Shown here piece by piece: positions 1-9,428 of a DNA stretch of 64,000 nt; position 1 is the stretch's first letter; each line of letters starts with the position of its first letter. Source of the stretch: Pseudomonas fluorescens (GTDB lineage Bacteria > Pseudomonadota > Gammaproteobacteria > Pseudomonadales > Pseudomonadaceae); the NCBI RefSeq assembly GCF_902497855.1, contig NZ_CABVHU010000021.1, positions 53,765 to 117,764 of the forward strand, read 5' to 3'. The translations under genes were made by a program, and so were the position numbers. The notes under the pieces are model-generated. The model was given only the letters and a program-made list of their open reading frames with translations. It had not been told where the DNA came from and ran no database searches.

Positions 1-2283
1 AAGCAAATCTCGTGGCGGTTGGTACTGGTAGAAATGCCGGTTAAAGGGGATTTCATAACCGACGATGCCGACTTGCTGATCCTTAGCATCCTTCTTGCTG
101 GCATCTATCCAAGCATCTGGCACATGGGGCTGCACTTCTTTAAGGAAGTAGGCCTCGTTGCTGGCATTAACCGTTTGGCTTGGGTCGAGGGCGACGTTTT
201 CGTTGTCGCGCAGCTCGCTATCGGTTTGGTATTCCTGGACCTCGCCATTAACCGCAAACAAGCCATACAGCGGGTTAGCTGGGGTTTTGTGCAGCTTTTT
301 AATGACCTTAGCGGCGGTTGGGTTTTTCCAGCTCATGGCATCGGTCAGTTGCTTTTTGTCTTTGGCGTCCAGAAGCATGCCTTTTTGCTTACAGGCGGCC
401 TTGAGGGCGTCATCAAAGCTGTTGAAGTCGTCATGCTGCTCGCTGCCGATACTGGCCTGAAGCTGCTGGGCTTTCACTAATAAGCTCTTTTGTTCCAGCC
501 AGGTGCGACGGGCGAGCAGCTCTTTCAGGTGTTTCTCTTTTAGCTCTGCGAAGTGCAGTTTGCAGTAACGGCGGATCGCCTCTTCATGGGCGTTCAACTC
601 GCCATAGCGCTTGCAGCTGTCGCCGTCGTTCCAGCACTCGCCTTCCAGCGCGCTGAACTCTTGGTAGACCCAACGCATGGCAGCGTTGAGGGCGCCGGGG
701 GCGAAACGGAGCTCGGCCACGCGCGCGTCACTGAACTGCCAAGACAGCCGCAACGGCCGCTCGATGCTGATGCGCCGGTAGCCAAACTCATGGCTGCTGA
801 AGATTTTGCTGGCGAAGGTCTTGGCCACCTCGGCTTTCGGGTTGGCGGCTTGGCGACCGCGACTGCTTTTTTGTGCGGCTTGTTTGTCCAGCGCGTAGGC
901 ATCTATAGCGGCAAAGCTGCCGAAGGCGCGAATGATGGTGGCTATGTCCTCCTCAGCCATTTCATTGCGCTTGGAGCCGAGGGATTTGCGCATTTTGCCG
1001 CACAGGTTGACGCCATTAATCAGCTGTACCTTGCCTTTACGTTCAGCGGCTTTTTTGTTCGACAGCACCCACACATAGGTGGAGATGCCCGTGTTGTAGA
1101 ACATGTCGGTGGGCAGCGCGACTATGGCTTCGAGCAAATCGGCTTCGAGAATATGGCGACGGATTTCCGACTCACCCGAGCCGGCGCCGCCAGTAAACAA
1201 CGGTGAGCCATTGAGGATTATGCCAATCCGCCCGCCTCCCATGGAACCGTCGCGCAGCTTACTAATCAGGTGCAGCAGGAACAACAAGGAGCCATCGCTA
1301 ACCCGTGGCAACCCCGCGCCGAAACGGCCGTTGAAGCCTTTTTCAGTGTGTTCGGTGCTGATCTCTTGCTCGATCTTCTTCCAGTCCACGCCAAACGGAG
1401 GGTTGGAGAGCATGTAGTCAAACTCGGTGGCGTACAGCTGGTCGTTGGACAGGGTGTTGCCGAGCTTGATGTTGCTGACGTCCTGCCCCTTGATCAGCAT
1501 GTCGGCTTTGCAGATGGCGTAACTCTCGGGGTTGAGCTCCTGACCATAGGCGCGCATCACGGCCTGCGGGTTGAGCTCGTGCACGTACTCCATGCCCGAG
1601 GAGAGAAAGCCACCGGTGCCGGCCGTGGGGTCGTAAATGGTGCGAATGATGCCGGGTTTGGTCAGGGCATCATCGTCTTCCATAAACACCAGGGAAGTGG
1701 TGAGCCTCACAATGTCACGCGGGGTAAAGTGCTCGCCGGCGGTTTCATTCGAGCCTTCAGCAAAGCGACGAATCAACTCTTCAAACACCAGGCCCATGTC
1801 GTGGTTGGACACCGCAGTCGGGCTTAAGTCGGTCTGGCGTACCCGCTGCACAAACTTGTAGAGCAAGTTGGCGTCGTTGAGCTGGCCAAGGAATTCGGTG
1901 AACTTAAAGTGCTCAAAAATCTCCCGTGCATCCTTGGAGAAACCCTGCAGATAGGACTCCAAGTTGGCCTTGATGCCGGCCTCGCCGAGCTTGGACATGT
2001 CCATTTTCGAGGTATTGAAAAACGACAAGCCCTCGGTTGCGCCGGGCAGCTTGGTGGCGCGCAGCAGCAGTTTCTCTTGGGCCTCCTCAGATACGCCAAG
2101 CTGCTGGATTTTGTCGTACTCAGCCAAAACCGCCGCCTTGCTGGCCTCTAACACGCACTCCAAGCGCCGCAAAAGGGTAAACGGCAGAATGATCCGCCCG
2201 TACTGGCTCTGCTTAAAATCGCCACGCAGAAGATCAGCCAAAGACCAGATGTAGGCGGCCAGGTTGTTGGAGGTTTGCGACAT
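1..2283 (-). CDS. hsdM: Type I restriction-modification N6-adenine DNA methyltransferase subunit, 3' end cut by the window
   Basis: The minus-strand frame stays open for 761 codons from the ATG at 2281-2283 to the left edge, so the C terminus lies outside the window. The protein begins MSQTSNNLAAYIWSLADLLR, typical of the N-terminal helical domain of HsdM. SAM-binding motif I is DPTAGTGGF (about residues 218-226) and the catalytic motif IV is NPPFG (about 294-298), which marks an N6-adenine methylase. About 300 residues after the catalytic domain fit the long HsdM class. By family knowledge HsdM forms the modification complex with HsdS and the restriction complex with HsdS and HsdR; these partners should lie to the left and are not visible. 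It is the first sign that the left 19 kb is a defence region. Confidence 0.93.
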   Translation of the reverse strand, partial: MSQTSNNLAAYIWSLADLLRGDFKQSQYGRIILPFTLLRRLECVLEASKAAVLAEYDKIQQLGVSEEAQEKLLLRATKLPGATEGLSFFNTSKMDMSKLGEAGIKANLESYLQGFSKDAREIFEHFKFTEFLGQLNDANLLYKFVQRVRQTDLSPTAVSNHDMGLVFEELIRRFAEGSNETAGEHFTPRDIVRLTTSLVFMEDDDALTKPGIIRTIYDPTAGTGGFLSSGMEYVHELNPQAVMRAYGQELNPESYAICKADMLIKGQDVSNIKLGNTLSNDQLYATEFDYMLSNPPFGVDWKKIEQEISTEHTEKGFNGRFGAGLPRVSDGSLLFLLHLISKLRDGSMGGGRIGIILNGSPLFTGGAGSGESEIRRHILEADLLEAIVALPTDMFYNTGISTYVWVLSNKKAAERKGKVQLINGVNLCGKMRKSLGSKRNEMAEEDIATIIRAFGSFAAIDAYALDKQAAQKSSRGRQAANPKAEVAKTFASKIFSSHEFGYRRISIERPLRLSWQFSDARVAELRFAPGALNAAMRWVYQEFSALEGECWNDGDSCKRYGELNAHEEAIRRYCKLHFAELKEKHLKELLARRTWLEQKSLLVKAQQLQASIGSEQHDDFNSFDDALKAACKQKGMLLDAKDKKQLTDAMSWKNPTAAKVIKKLHKTPANPLYGLFAVNGEVQEYQTDSELRDNENVALDPSQTVNASNEAYFLKEVQPHVPDAWIDASKKDAKDQQVGIVGYEIPFNRHFYQYQPPRDLL

Positions 2284-2506
2284 GAGTGGAAATCCCTTTG
2301 GTGCTGGGTGCTGATATTGGCACCCGCACGCTGATGAAAAAACTTGGATGCATTATGGGGCAATGGTGAAGGGCTACCATGGCTGAATACATGATTTCTT
2401 ACACCCCAATTATCCAACGTCGCGCTGAACCGACTGAGAGGAGTTTCGGCTGCAAGTCGATACATCCTTGTCAATGCAGTAAAAAAACAGCTCTAACAAC
2501 AGATAG
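2284..2506. other. Intergenic region upstream of hsdM
   Basis: No gene is seen here. The stretch must hold the hsdM promoter, reading leftwards, but no convincing -35/-10 pair could be fixed by eye. It ends where the IS21-like terminus begins. Confidence 0.5.
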
Positions 2507-2623
2507 TGTTAAATTGCGCTCCACTTGACCACCCGTTTGCATTCGACCTGACCAGTCACTTGCATTCGTCCTGACCAGCGATTGCATCGGATTTGACAAA
2601 CACGCGTTGTAACCTTGATCGGC
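2507..2623. repeat. Left inverted terminus of an IS21-like element
   Basis: From about 2511 to 2623 the sequence matches the reverse complement of 10415-10527 at nearly nine positions in ten, with no gaps by eye. Inside it a unit of about 22 bp starting TTGCATTCG and running into CCTGACCA is repeated nearly three times (from about 2537, 2560 and 2582). Multiple internal repeats at each end are the hallmark of IS21-family termini, where they bind the IstA transposase. Both copies can be extended to an outer TG dinucleotide, here at 2507. No istA or istB lies beside it. Confidence 0.65.
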
Positions 2624-2804
2624 AGAGAACGGCTAGTTTCTGCCTGTCCCCACCGACCGCTTAGGGTCAGTTACTGTCTGTCATTCGTGACAGGTACCGG
2701 ATCGATAATTGAGGTCGTCCTTGAGTGACTGGAAAGACGCAGTGCAGGGGCCGCATCACATTGGCGGGGCTGGAAGCCGCCCGGCATAACTTGATCCAGG
2801 GTTA

Positions 2805-3230
2805 TCAGCGCAAACCGCGAAGCCTTGCGTTATTGGCGAGCAATCCGGCCTGGGTCCTCTGGCTAGGGTTGGCAGTGTTGGTGCAACTGGTGATCGCCGC
2901 TAGAGATATCGCGTCATAGGTCACGCCTGACCAAACGAAGGCTCGAATTACTCGGTTTCGCAGTCCAAGGAACGCACAATCAAACCTCCTCACCCGCCCA
3001 GAATATCCTGGCGAAAGGAAGGCGCGGCGCCCGTCAGTTTGCGCCACTGATGCAGCTGGTGCGGTGCGGCGACACTAGGCTCGATTGCCACCAGATCCAG
3101 TTCGATCAACTCATCAAACTGCGGATCGGGAAGCGAGTCGTGGCACCACAAGCCTTGCGCCTCAAGGTTCGTTTGAATACGTCCTACAGTGTCTTCGCTG
3201 CGCTTGGTCAGGAGTATGCATCCATAGTGC
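2805..3230 (-). pseudogene. Relic of an aconitase-family gene
   Basis: Two separate minus-strand frames carry aconitase signatures in the correct order. The upstream frame (about 3230 to 2994) contains DELIELDLVAIEPSVAAP, matching the conserved aconitase segment around ELDLsxxEPsxAGP, and ends in a stop. The second frame (about 2910 to 2805) contains AAITSCTNTANPS followed by AGLLANNA, matching the aconitase Fe-S cysteine motif ITSCTNTSNPS and the AGLLA run after it. There is no start, much of the usual length of over 600 residues is missing, and the reading frame is broken. It is decayed DNA of metabolic origin inside the segment bounded by IS21-like ends. Confidence 0.55.
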
Positions 3231-3450
3231 AGTCGTCAAATGGTCCAACCGGGAAGCCCTACCTGTCAACTACAGTAATTTTTTCTCCGCCGTCACTACC
3301 AAGATCGCACTTGACTTCTATGCTATGAGAAGAATGCCCCTCTGTAGCCGAGGGGCGCACCAGATCAATGACAATTGATGTATGAAGTGCACTTGCCAGA
3401 GACCTGACAGAACGTTGTTTCCGGATGCGACAGCTATGGGATCTCTAAAA

Positions 3451-6400
3451 ATGGCAACGACACCCCGCAGACCATCGTATAGATCACTCATATACGCGAT
3501 GTTGATAGCAACCTCTGACGGCTCTTTCGCCGACACTCCACCACAACTCTACGCTCAAGTAGAGTCATTCCGAGAAATGCAGTTTTCACCAGACGGCTCC
3601 CTCATGGGAAAACTGAATACTATCAATGGCACCTTGTATATCTTTGAGACTTCTAATGGAAGAATAGTAAACGAAATTCAAACTGACACAACGGCTCCAT
3701 TTGCAAATTGGTGCTTTACTACCGAAAAAAACATCGCCGCAGTGTTCAACGGAGAGCTACTATCCTATGTTAATGTTTTAGATGGAAATCAAGTAGGTCA
3801 ATTGCCAGCAGGACCATTTTCACATTGCTTTCCTGGCGTTGGACCAGTAAAAGTAGACATAAAAAACGACGACACTATAGATATTTCGCCATACACATCA
3901 AGCCCGATTTACAAAATAAACGGCGACGCCACAACGGCAATTTACCCGGTAGCAGGGACCCAATATTTACTTGCAATAAATGAAGCTGCAAGCAAGAGTA
4001 AAATTGATAGAATCAACATAGAGATCTACGACACTTCAAACAAAAAAGCCCTTGCTCGCGCCGACAATCTCATCGTGAGCAAGAGTATGATGGAACCCAA
4101 CAGCTTTGCACTTGATATGCGCGCGGGAAAACTATTCTACCTTGAAACTGATTTCGAATCAGAGCAAACACTTGAAGAGTTGGAACGGCCCAAAAAAATT
4201 CGAGCTTATGATTTTAAAAAATCAAAATCCGTTTCCGTGTCGGGCATCACTAATAAGGTTGCAACCGGTCTAAGTATGATGCGCAATGGAAAGTTAGTTA
4301 TCAGCAATGAAAGCAACAATACTTGGTTGGTTATTGATAGTCGCAACAAACAAATACTGCTACAGGGAGAGGGTGAAATTGACGGGGTGGATTTGAATAA
4401 TGGGCGAGACAGCATTTTAATCACTCCTTTTTCAGGATCTCCATACTTCTCATCATTCAATAAACCAAATAAAGCGCTTCAACTTTTCCAGAAAGGTGCA
4501 ATGCAGGATCTTTATTCAGCCGGCGAGCATGTATGGATTAGCTCTATAAGCGAGCTTAGATATGCAAACCTAAAAGACCTCGAAATACAAAGTTATTTAA
4601 ATAAGCCTCATTCAGTTTTATCTTTTGACCGCACTGGCGGGAATATATTGGTGGCCTTACTAGACGAAAGCTTAGGAAAAATATTGTCCATTTCACCTGA
4701 TGGAAAACAGTATAATTATACGTTCCCAGCACCTAACATACCTACAGGAATGGCCACAAGGCTGGGTAATGGCTGGCTCGTAAATGCAGTGGCCGCGTCG
4801 GACAGTGAAAGAATACTTCGTGAAATGGAAAACGATATCGATCACGTATCGGAAGGGTTTTCGAATAGCGAAGACATGCAGTCATCAACTGAGTCTTTTT
4901 ATTACTTTATCGGTGATGACAATGTTATTTCACCCCCTATCAAAAAGACCGGCATCCCGGATGCAATAGTTTACTCTCCACGTAAAAAAATAGTCGCCAC
5001 CAAAGAACTGGAAAACATTAAGACGTATTCTTGGCCTGATCTCACGCCACTTCAAAGCGTGAAGCTAACAAGGGATTACAGCTCAATATATCTAACGCCC
5101 GACGCCAATGTGCTCATTGCGACCGGTACAGAAGGTGCGGAGGCGATCTCCCTAGAGACAGGACTAACACTTGATACTTACACTGGTCCCATCTCGCAAA
5201 GTGACATCGTTGTAAAAAATGATGATACCGCCTATTTGACAGACGGCAACACACTCGCTTTATGGAAATTCAAACAAGAAAACCAACGTAAGTCGACCAG
5301 CATAAAAGGACGGACTTTGGTCTCCCCGGACTTTAAAACATACGTCAAAAAAAGCCAAACCGGCCTTGTATTCAGAAACATACCCGACACTCAAACAGAG
5401 TTGAATTTATCCCAGGAGTGTTTGAAACCTATCAAATGGACCTTATCATCAAAAATTCTTCTGTGCGAGACAACCCCGGCAGTATCCAATCACAAAAGTT
5501 ACGTCACCGTAAGTGCAGCCGATGGAAAAGTCACCTCGAAAGTCACCCATTTCGGCATAGATAATCCACTCCCGCTTCTTAACACTGATGGCAGCCAAGT
5601 AATCTATATAACGCAAGTCAAGGAAACACTCCCCAACTCCGTCCTATCAACATTTACCCACAAATTAATCACACACAACACTCTCACAAACGCCGAAGTA
5701 ATCCTATTACCTGATGCCAGCAAATTATCAAATGCTGCCATTTCAGAAACAGGGGATTACGTAGTGACCACCGAACAAGATATCGATCACATAAATGAAA
5801 AAGACCAAGATTACAAAATCAGGATAATTCGCACATCAGATGGACAAATGCTGGCATCCCTTGACCGAAAGAACACTGAAATCAATTCGGTCGCTGTTTC
5901 AAATGACGGGAGCGAAATACTCCTGACAGGAGCTGGCGTCATCACCAAAATCAATGCAAAAACATCAGAAGTTGAGTGGAGTAAAAACTACCCCTACGTC
6001 ATATTTTCAACTTTCACTAATAGCGATAAAGAAGTTCTAGCATTGGCAATAGGTGGAACCGGTCGTTTACTGTCAATGGATAACGGAAATGAAAAACGGC
6101 GTTACTCTGCGGACTCTCAGCAGACCACTCTGATTCTCAGCGGCAAGACATTAATGGCTTACCGTAGCGCAAGCTCGACTGTTACAGTGGAATATGAGCC
6201 GCCCGATGCAAATCCTTCTATTCGCATCATGTACTCAGCAGAACAAAATTTGAAAAAAATTAGACGGCTGGATGCGACGCACTTGATTTTAGTCCGCGAA
6301 GACGAACAGCTATCGTTATATGATGAAAGCACCGAAGCTGTAGTAGCACGAATGTTTGTGATGGGCAGTGGTGGCTGGGTAGTTGCTACAGCCGACGGTC

Positions 6401-7869
6401 GATTTGATTCCAGCAATATGGACGAAATATCGGCCCTCCACTGGGTTTCGCCAAAAAACCCAGGTAAAGCCATGCCAATCGAAATATTTTTATCCGAACT
6501 GTATGAGCCGCAACTTTTGTGGAAAGTTCTTAAAAACGAAAAACTCGCCACTCTTCCTTCACTCCAGCCTCCTCAAACATCCCTGCCTATCGCTACAATT
6601 ACTTCAATATTACAAACATCTCCAGAAATGCTCGAAGTCACCGTAGAGGCAAAAGCAGGGCTAGAAGGAGAAAACAAAGGAAGTCAGGTCGCCGACATAA
6701 AACTATTTAGAAACAACAAATTAATCGGCACATCACACTTAACCGACCGATCCGACGAAGGACTAAAAACCACCACCATAAAATTCCCGGACGTTCAACT
6801 TCCTCAGGGAAATCTCAACGAGAACGTTAATTTCAGCGTATACGCCTTCAATCGGGCCGGCCTGAAGGGCCCTACCTCCAATCGCCCATTCACAAGAACC
6901 TCACATTCAAAAAATAAAGAAAAAAACATTTACCTAATTACAATAGGTGTAAACGACTACTCTAACCCTGCATTCAACCTTGATTATGCCGCCAGCGATG
7001 CCACTCAACTTAATCAAAAACTAACGTCCATATTTAGAAGTGAACGAAGCATTTCGCAAATTTACGCCAAGTCACTGATCAGCCCTCAAACCCAAAATTC
7101 GTCTATTCCAACAAAAGAAAACATTCGCCTCACCTTGGAAAATTTATCAAAAAATACATCTAAATTACCCCTCCATAAGCCGGAGGGTAATTCACCTATG
7201 CCATATTCTAAGACAGGGGACTCCGTCATAATTTTTTACTCTGGACATGGCTACTTTTCACCTCAGGGCGAACTGTATATATTCCCTTCCGACATCGCCA
7301 AAGAGACTTCTGATAAAAAAATAACGGAGAACTTATTGACCTCGGCAATTAGCACATCCGAGCTTGCAGAATGGCTGGAGAACATTGATGCTGAAGATAT
7401 AACATTGATTCTGGACGCGTGCCATTCCGCCGGGGCAGTAGGAAGTAATTTCAGGCCCGGCCCACTTGCCAGCAAAGGGCTGGGACAATTGGCCTATGAT
7501 AAAGGCATGAGAATTCTCGCAGCCACCCAATCAGATAGCGTGGCATTGGAAACTGAAGAACTAAAACATGGTTATTTAAGCTATGCACTGATTAACGATG
7601 GGCTGGACAAAGGATTGGCCGATTTTCGACCTGCGGATGGAGTTATCTGGATTGATGAGTGGTTGGCGTATGGTCGCAAACATGTACCTGAATTGGCCTC
7701 CGGTGATTCAATGCTCACAACAACTCAGAAGGGAGAAATGAATGTACCTCGACTCATTAAATATCGCGGCGACGTTGATGAAAAGGAATTATCGCAGAGA
7801 CCAGTGCTTTACAACTTCAGTCGAACGGCCGCAAACTTGAAGCTATCCCAAGAAGCGCAGGCCGATTAA
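3451..7869 (+). CDS. Exported beta-propeller/caspase-like (peptidase C14) protein
   Basis: Very large protein of about 1472 aa from the ATG at 3451. The frame is open from an ATG at 3382, but 3451 places a normal signal peptide (arginines, then SLIYAMLIATSDGSFA before DTPP) at the N terminus and has a GGGA 9 nt upstream. Roughly residues 30-1000 are repeated short beta-strand units with SPDG-type turns, as in WD40-like propellers. An Ig-like region follows, and the last 300 residues are a caspase fold: IYLITIGVNDY, then YSGHG with the catalytic His at about 1266, and LDACHSAG with the catalytic Cys at about 1324. The substrate is unknown. A DUF1353 gene follows 25 bp downstream and probably shares the transcript. 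The gene is AT-rich compared with the core genome, which suggests transfer. Confidence 0.8.
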   Translation: MATTPRRPSYRSLIYAMLIATSDGSFADTPPQLYAQVESFREMQFSPDGSLMGKLNTINGTLYIFETSNGRIVNEIQTDTTAPFANWCFTTEKNIAAVFNGELLSYVNVLDGNQVGQLPAGPFSHCFPGVGPVKVDIKNDDTIDISPYTSSPIYKINGDATTAIYPVAGTQYLLAINEAASKSKIDRINIEIYDTSNKKALARADNLIVSKSMMEPNSFALDMRAGKLFYLETDFESEQTLEELERPKKIRAYDFKKSKSVSVSGITNKVATGLSMMRNGKLVISNESNNTWLVIDSRNKQILLQGEGEIDGVDLNNGRDSILITPFSGSPYFSSFNKPNKALQLFQKGAMQDLYSAGEHVWISSISELRYANLKDLEIQSYLNKPHSVLSFDRTGGNILVALLDESLGKILSISPDGKQYNYTFPAPNIPTGMATRLGNGWLVNAVAASDSERILREMENDIDHVSEGFSNSEDMQSSTESFYYFIGDDNVISPPIKKTGIPDAIVYSPRKKIVATKELENIKTYSWPDLTPLQSVKLTRDYSSIYLTPDANVLIATGTEGAEAISLETGLTLDTYTGPISQSDIVVKNDDTAYLTDGNTLALWKFKQENQRKSTSIKGRTLVSPDFKTYVKKSQTGLVFRNIPDTQTELNLSQECLKPIKWTLSSKILLCETTPAVSNHKSYVTVSAADGKVTSKVTHFGIDNPLPLLNTDGSQVIYITQVKETLPNSVLSTFTHKLITHNTLTNAEVILLPDASKLSNAAISETGDYVVTTEQDIDHINEKDQDYKIRIIRTSDGQMLASLDRKNTEINSVAVSNDGSEILLTGAGVITKINAKTSEVEWSKNYPYVIFSTFTNSDKEVLALAIGGTGRLLSMDNGNEKRRYSADSQQTTLILSGKTLMAYRSASSTVTVEYEPPDANPSIRIMYSAEQNLKKIRRLDATHLILVREDEQLSLYDESTEAVVARMFVMGSGGWVVATADGRFDSSNMDEISALHWVSPKNPGKAMPIEIFLSELYEPQLLWKVLKNEKLATLPSLQPPQTSLPIATITSILQTSPEMLEVTVEAKAGLEGENKGSQVADIKLFRNNKLIGTSHLTDRSDEGLKTTTIKFPDVQLPQGNLNENVNFSVYAFNRAGLKGPTSNRPFTRTSHSKNKEKNIYLITIGVNDYSNPAFNLDYAASDATQLNQKLTSIFRSERSISQIYAKSLISPQTQNSSIPTKENIRLTLENLSKNTSKLPLHKPEGNSPMPYSKTGDSVIIFYSGHGYFSPQGELYIFPSDIAKETSDKKITENLLTSAISTSELAEWLENIDAEDITLILDACHSAGAVGSNFRPGPLASKGLGQLAYDKGMRILAATQSDSVALETEELKHGYLSYALINDGLDKGLADFRPADGVIWIDEWLAYGRKHVPELASGDSMLTTTQKGEMNVPRLIKYRGDVDEKELSQRPVLYNFSRTAANLKLSQEAQAD

Positions 7870-7894
7870 CACATTAACTTATTCGGAGTCAGAG

Positions 7895-8596
7895 ATGAGC
7901 CTACGCGAATTCGGAGTTTTTATAAGCTTAATTATTACCTTGTCGGCAGATAGCGTTTTGGCTACGGAAAATTATGGGCATTATATAGGGCGCGTTCGTG
8001 CCGAATGGTTAGAAAATGGACGTGACATGCGATTGCTTGAGCCGTTTGGTTATGTTGATCCATCTGGGAAAGAATGGGATGCAAAAGCAGGATCAGTGGT
8101 CGACGGCGCATCTATTCCGAAAGTTGCCTGGTCGATCGTTGGTGGCCCCTTTGAGGGTTCCTATCGCGAAGCTTCAGTAATACATGATGTTGCATGTGTT
8201 CAAAAAAACCAACGCTGGCAGGATGTTCATCAAACTTTTTTTACCGCCATGCTCGCTTCGGGTGTATCAATGATTCGCGCGAAAGTCATGTACGCGGCGG
8301 TTTACCATTTCGGCCCCAGATGGCCCGAAGTCAGACTCATAAAAAATATTTCTTTAGGGCAATCGGAAAACGAGATATTAAGTATTAAAAATAACGCTCC
8401 TCACGACTCAGACACTAAAGTAATACGCATAAAAAGCAGAGACCCCTCTGGCAACCTTACTGAATCGCTTAAGGTCGTATTGACACCGAAGCCACCCACA
8501 CTCAATGAAGCTGAATTCAATGAATTAAAATCAAAAATCGAAAAAGAAGATATTTCGTTAGAGGCAATTGAGGCGTTTGCTCCGCACCCACAATAG
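7895..8596 (+). CDS. DUF1353 family protein with signal peptide
   Basis: This 233-aa protein has an N-terminal hydrophobic segment ending DSVLATEN that looks like a signal peptide, so it is probably periplasmic. The DUF1353 core is visible: VVDGASIP at about residues 69-76, followed by a conserved HDVAC and the end AVYHFGPRW. About 80 further residues form a charged, low-complexity tail not needed for the domain. DUF1353 also occurs in phage and prophage genomes; its biochemical activity is not established. The gene starts 25 bp after the caspase stop behind GGAG (7886-7889), and a hairpin with a T-run follows it, so the two look like one operon with linked function in the cell envelope (inference). 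Confidence 0.75.
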   Translation: MSLREFGVFISLIITLSADSVLATENYGHYIGRVRAEWLENGRDMRLLEPFGYVDPSGKEWDAKAGSVVDGASIPKVAWSIVGGPFEGSYREASVIHDVACVQKNQRWQDVHQTFFTAMLASGVSMIRAKVMYAAVYHFGPRWPEVRLIKNISLGQSENEILSIKNNAPHDSDTKVIRIKSRDPSGNLTESLKVVLTPKPPTLNEAEFNELKSKIEKEDISLEAIEAFAPHPQ

Positions 8597-8605
8597 GAGT
8601 GAATG

Positions 8606-8635
8606 AAAACGGACACCGAATGAGGCCGTTTTTTT
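8606..8635 (+). terminator. Rho-independent terminator after the caspase/DUF1353 pair
   Basis: AAAACGG at 8606-8612 pairs with CCGTTTT at 8626-8632 across a 13-nt loop, and the T-run extends to 8635. It sits 10 bp past the DUF1353 stop. Confidence 0.7.
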
Positions 8636-8721
8636 ACGACTAAAAGGAACTGGCATCGCTCTTCTTTGGTATAAATCTTTAATCCTGTCTGCTTTCAGTC
8701 GCTTGCTTGCCTATCGCACGA

Positions 8722-8952
8722 TTAAATCCAATGCCCACAATGGTCAATCAGTGTCATCATCAGTGCTAGTGTCATCTTGATGAATTCTTCGTTTCGGTCT
8801 ATCGCAGTGAGAGCACCACGAACGTTTTCCGCAACTTCAGAGGCGCCGCGTTTCTCTACCCAGTTTGTTAGCTCCATGATGACGGCTTCTAAGGCGAGCT
8901 GATTTTCGTTGATTTTAAACAGCAGGGAATGCAGCAGGTCTGAGTTTGGCAT
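8722..8952 (-). CDS. Small unknown protein, 76 aa
   Basis: I do not recognise this protein. It starts MPNSDLLHSLLFKINENQLA, is mostly helical, and ends in a hydrophobic stretch (MTLALMMTLIDHCG). A purine-rich GGAGGAAA lies about 6 nt before the ATG, which supports translation. It is convergent with the DUF1353 gene and adjacent to a TPR relic. The helical, slightly acidic character is typical of small accessory proteins in islands, but no function can be assigned. Confidence 0.55.
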   Translation of the reverse strand: MPNSDLLHSLLFKINENQLALEAVIMELTNWVEKRGASEVAENVRGALTAIDRNEEFIKMTLALMMTLIDHCGHWI

Positions 8953-8994
8953 TGTGTTTCCTCCGTGAAGAGGAAAGCGTAGCAGGGTATTGTA

Positions 8995-9267
8995 TCAACC
9001 GGTTGAACGCGGTAGCCACGCCGTTAGTGCGTTGCCCATGTTGTTCTGCGTCTTCGCCCAGTCCTGTGGTACGCGCTCTCGGGTATATTCCTTCAATGCC
9101 TCCTGGTACGCCGCCACGGCCTGTTCCAGCCGCGTCGTTTTCGCCTCACGCTTGCCCAGCGTCGCTAACGCGATGCCCAGGCCCATCTGCGTCTTCGCCC
9201 AGTCCAGCGGTACGCGCTCGCGGGTACGCCCCGGTACAGCTGCCCCGCCCTCGTCAACCAGATCCAC
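8995..9267 (-). pseudogene. Fragment of a tetratricopeptide-repeat protein gene
   Basis: The frame encodes just over two copies of a 40-50-residue TPR unit of the type RERVPLDWAKTQMGLGIALA, followed by an Ala/Glu-rich helix and a second RERVPQDWAKTQNNMGNALT. Proteins of this family normally carry many such units plus another domain. Here the repeats stop abruptly in LPRSTG and the N terminus is missing, so this is a broken remnant. Confidence 0.6.
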
Positions 9268-9428
9268 TCCTGACTAAAGGGCAAGTCAAAAGGACACAGA
9301 TCCGAAGTTCGTGTCCGTTTCACGGTAAGACAACGACAAGAGGTTATTCACTTTATGTCGGTTTTGAATGAGGTGGCTATAGGCTATCGTATTGGTATAA
9401 TGATTTTTCACAGCACAAGGAACCGCAT

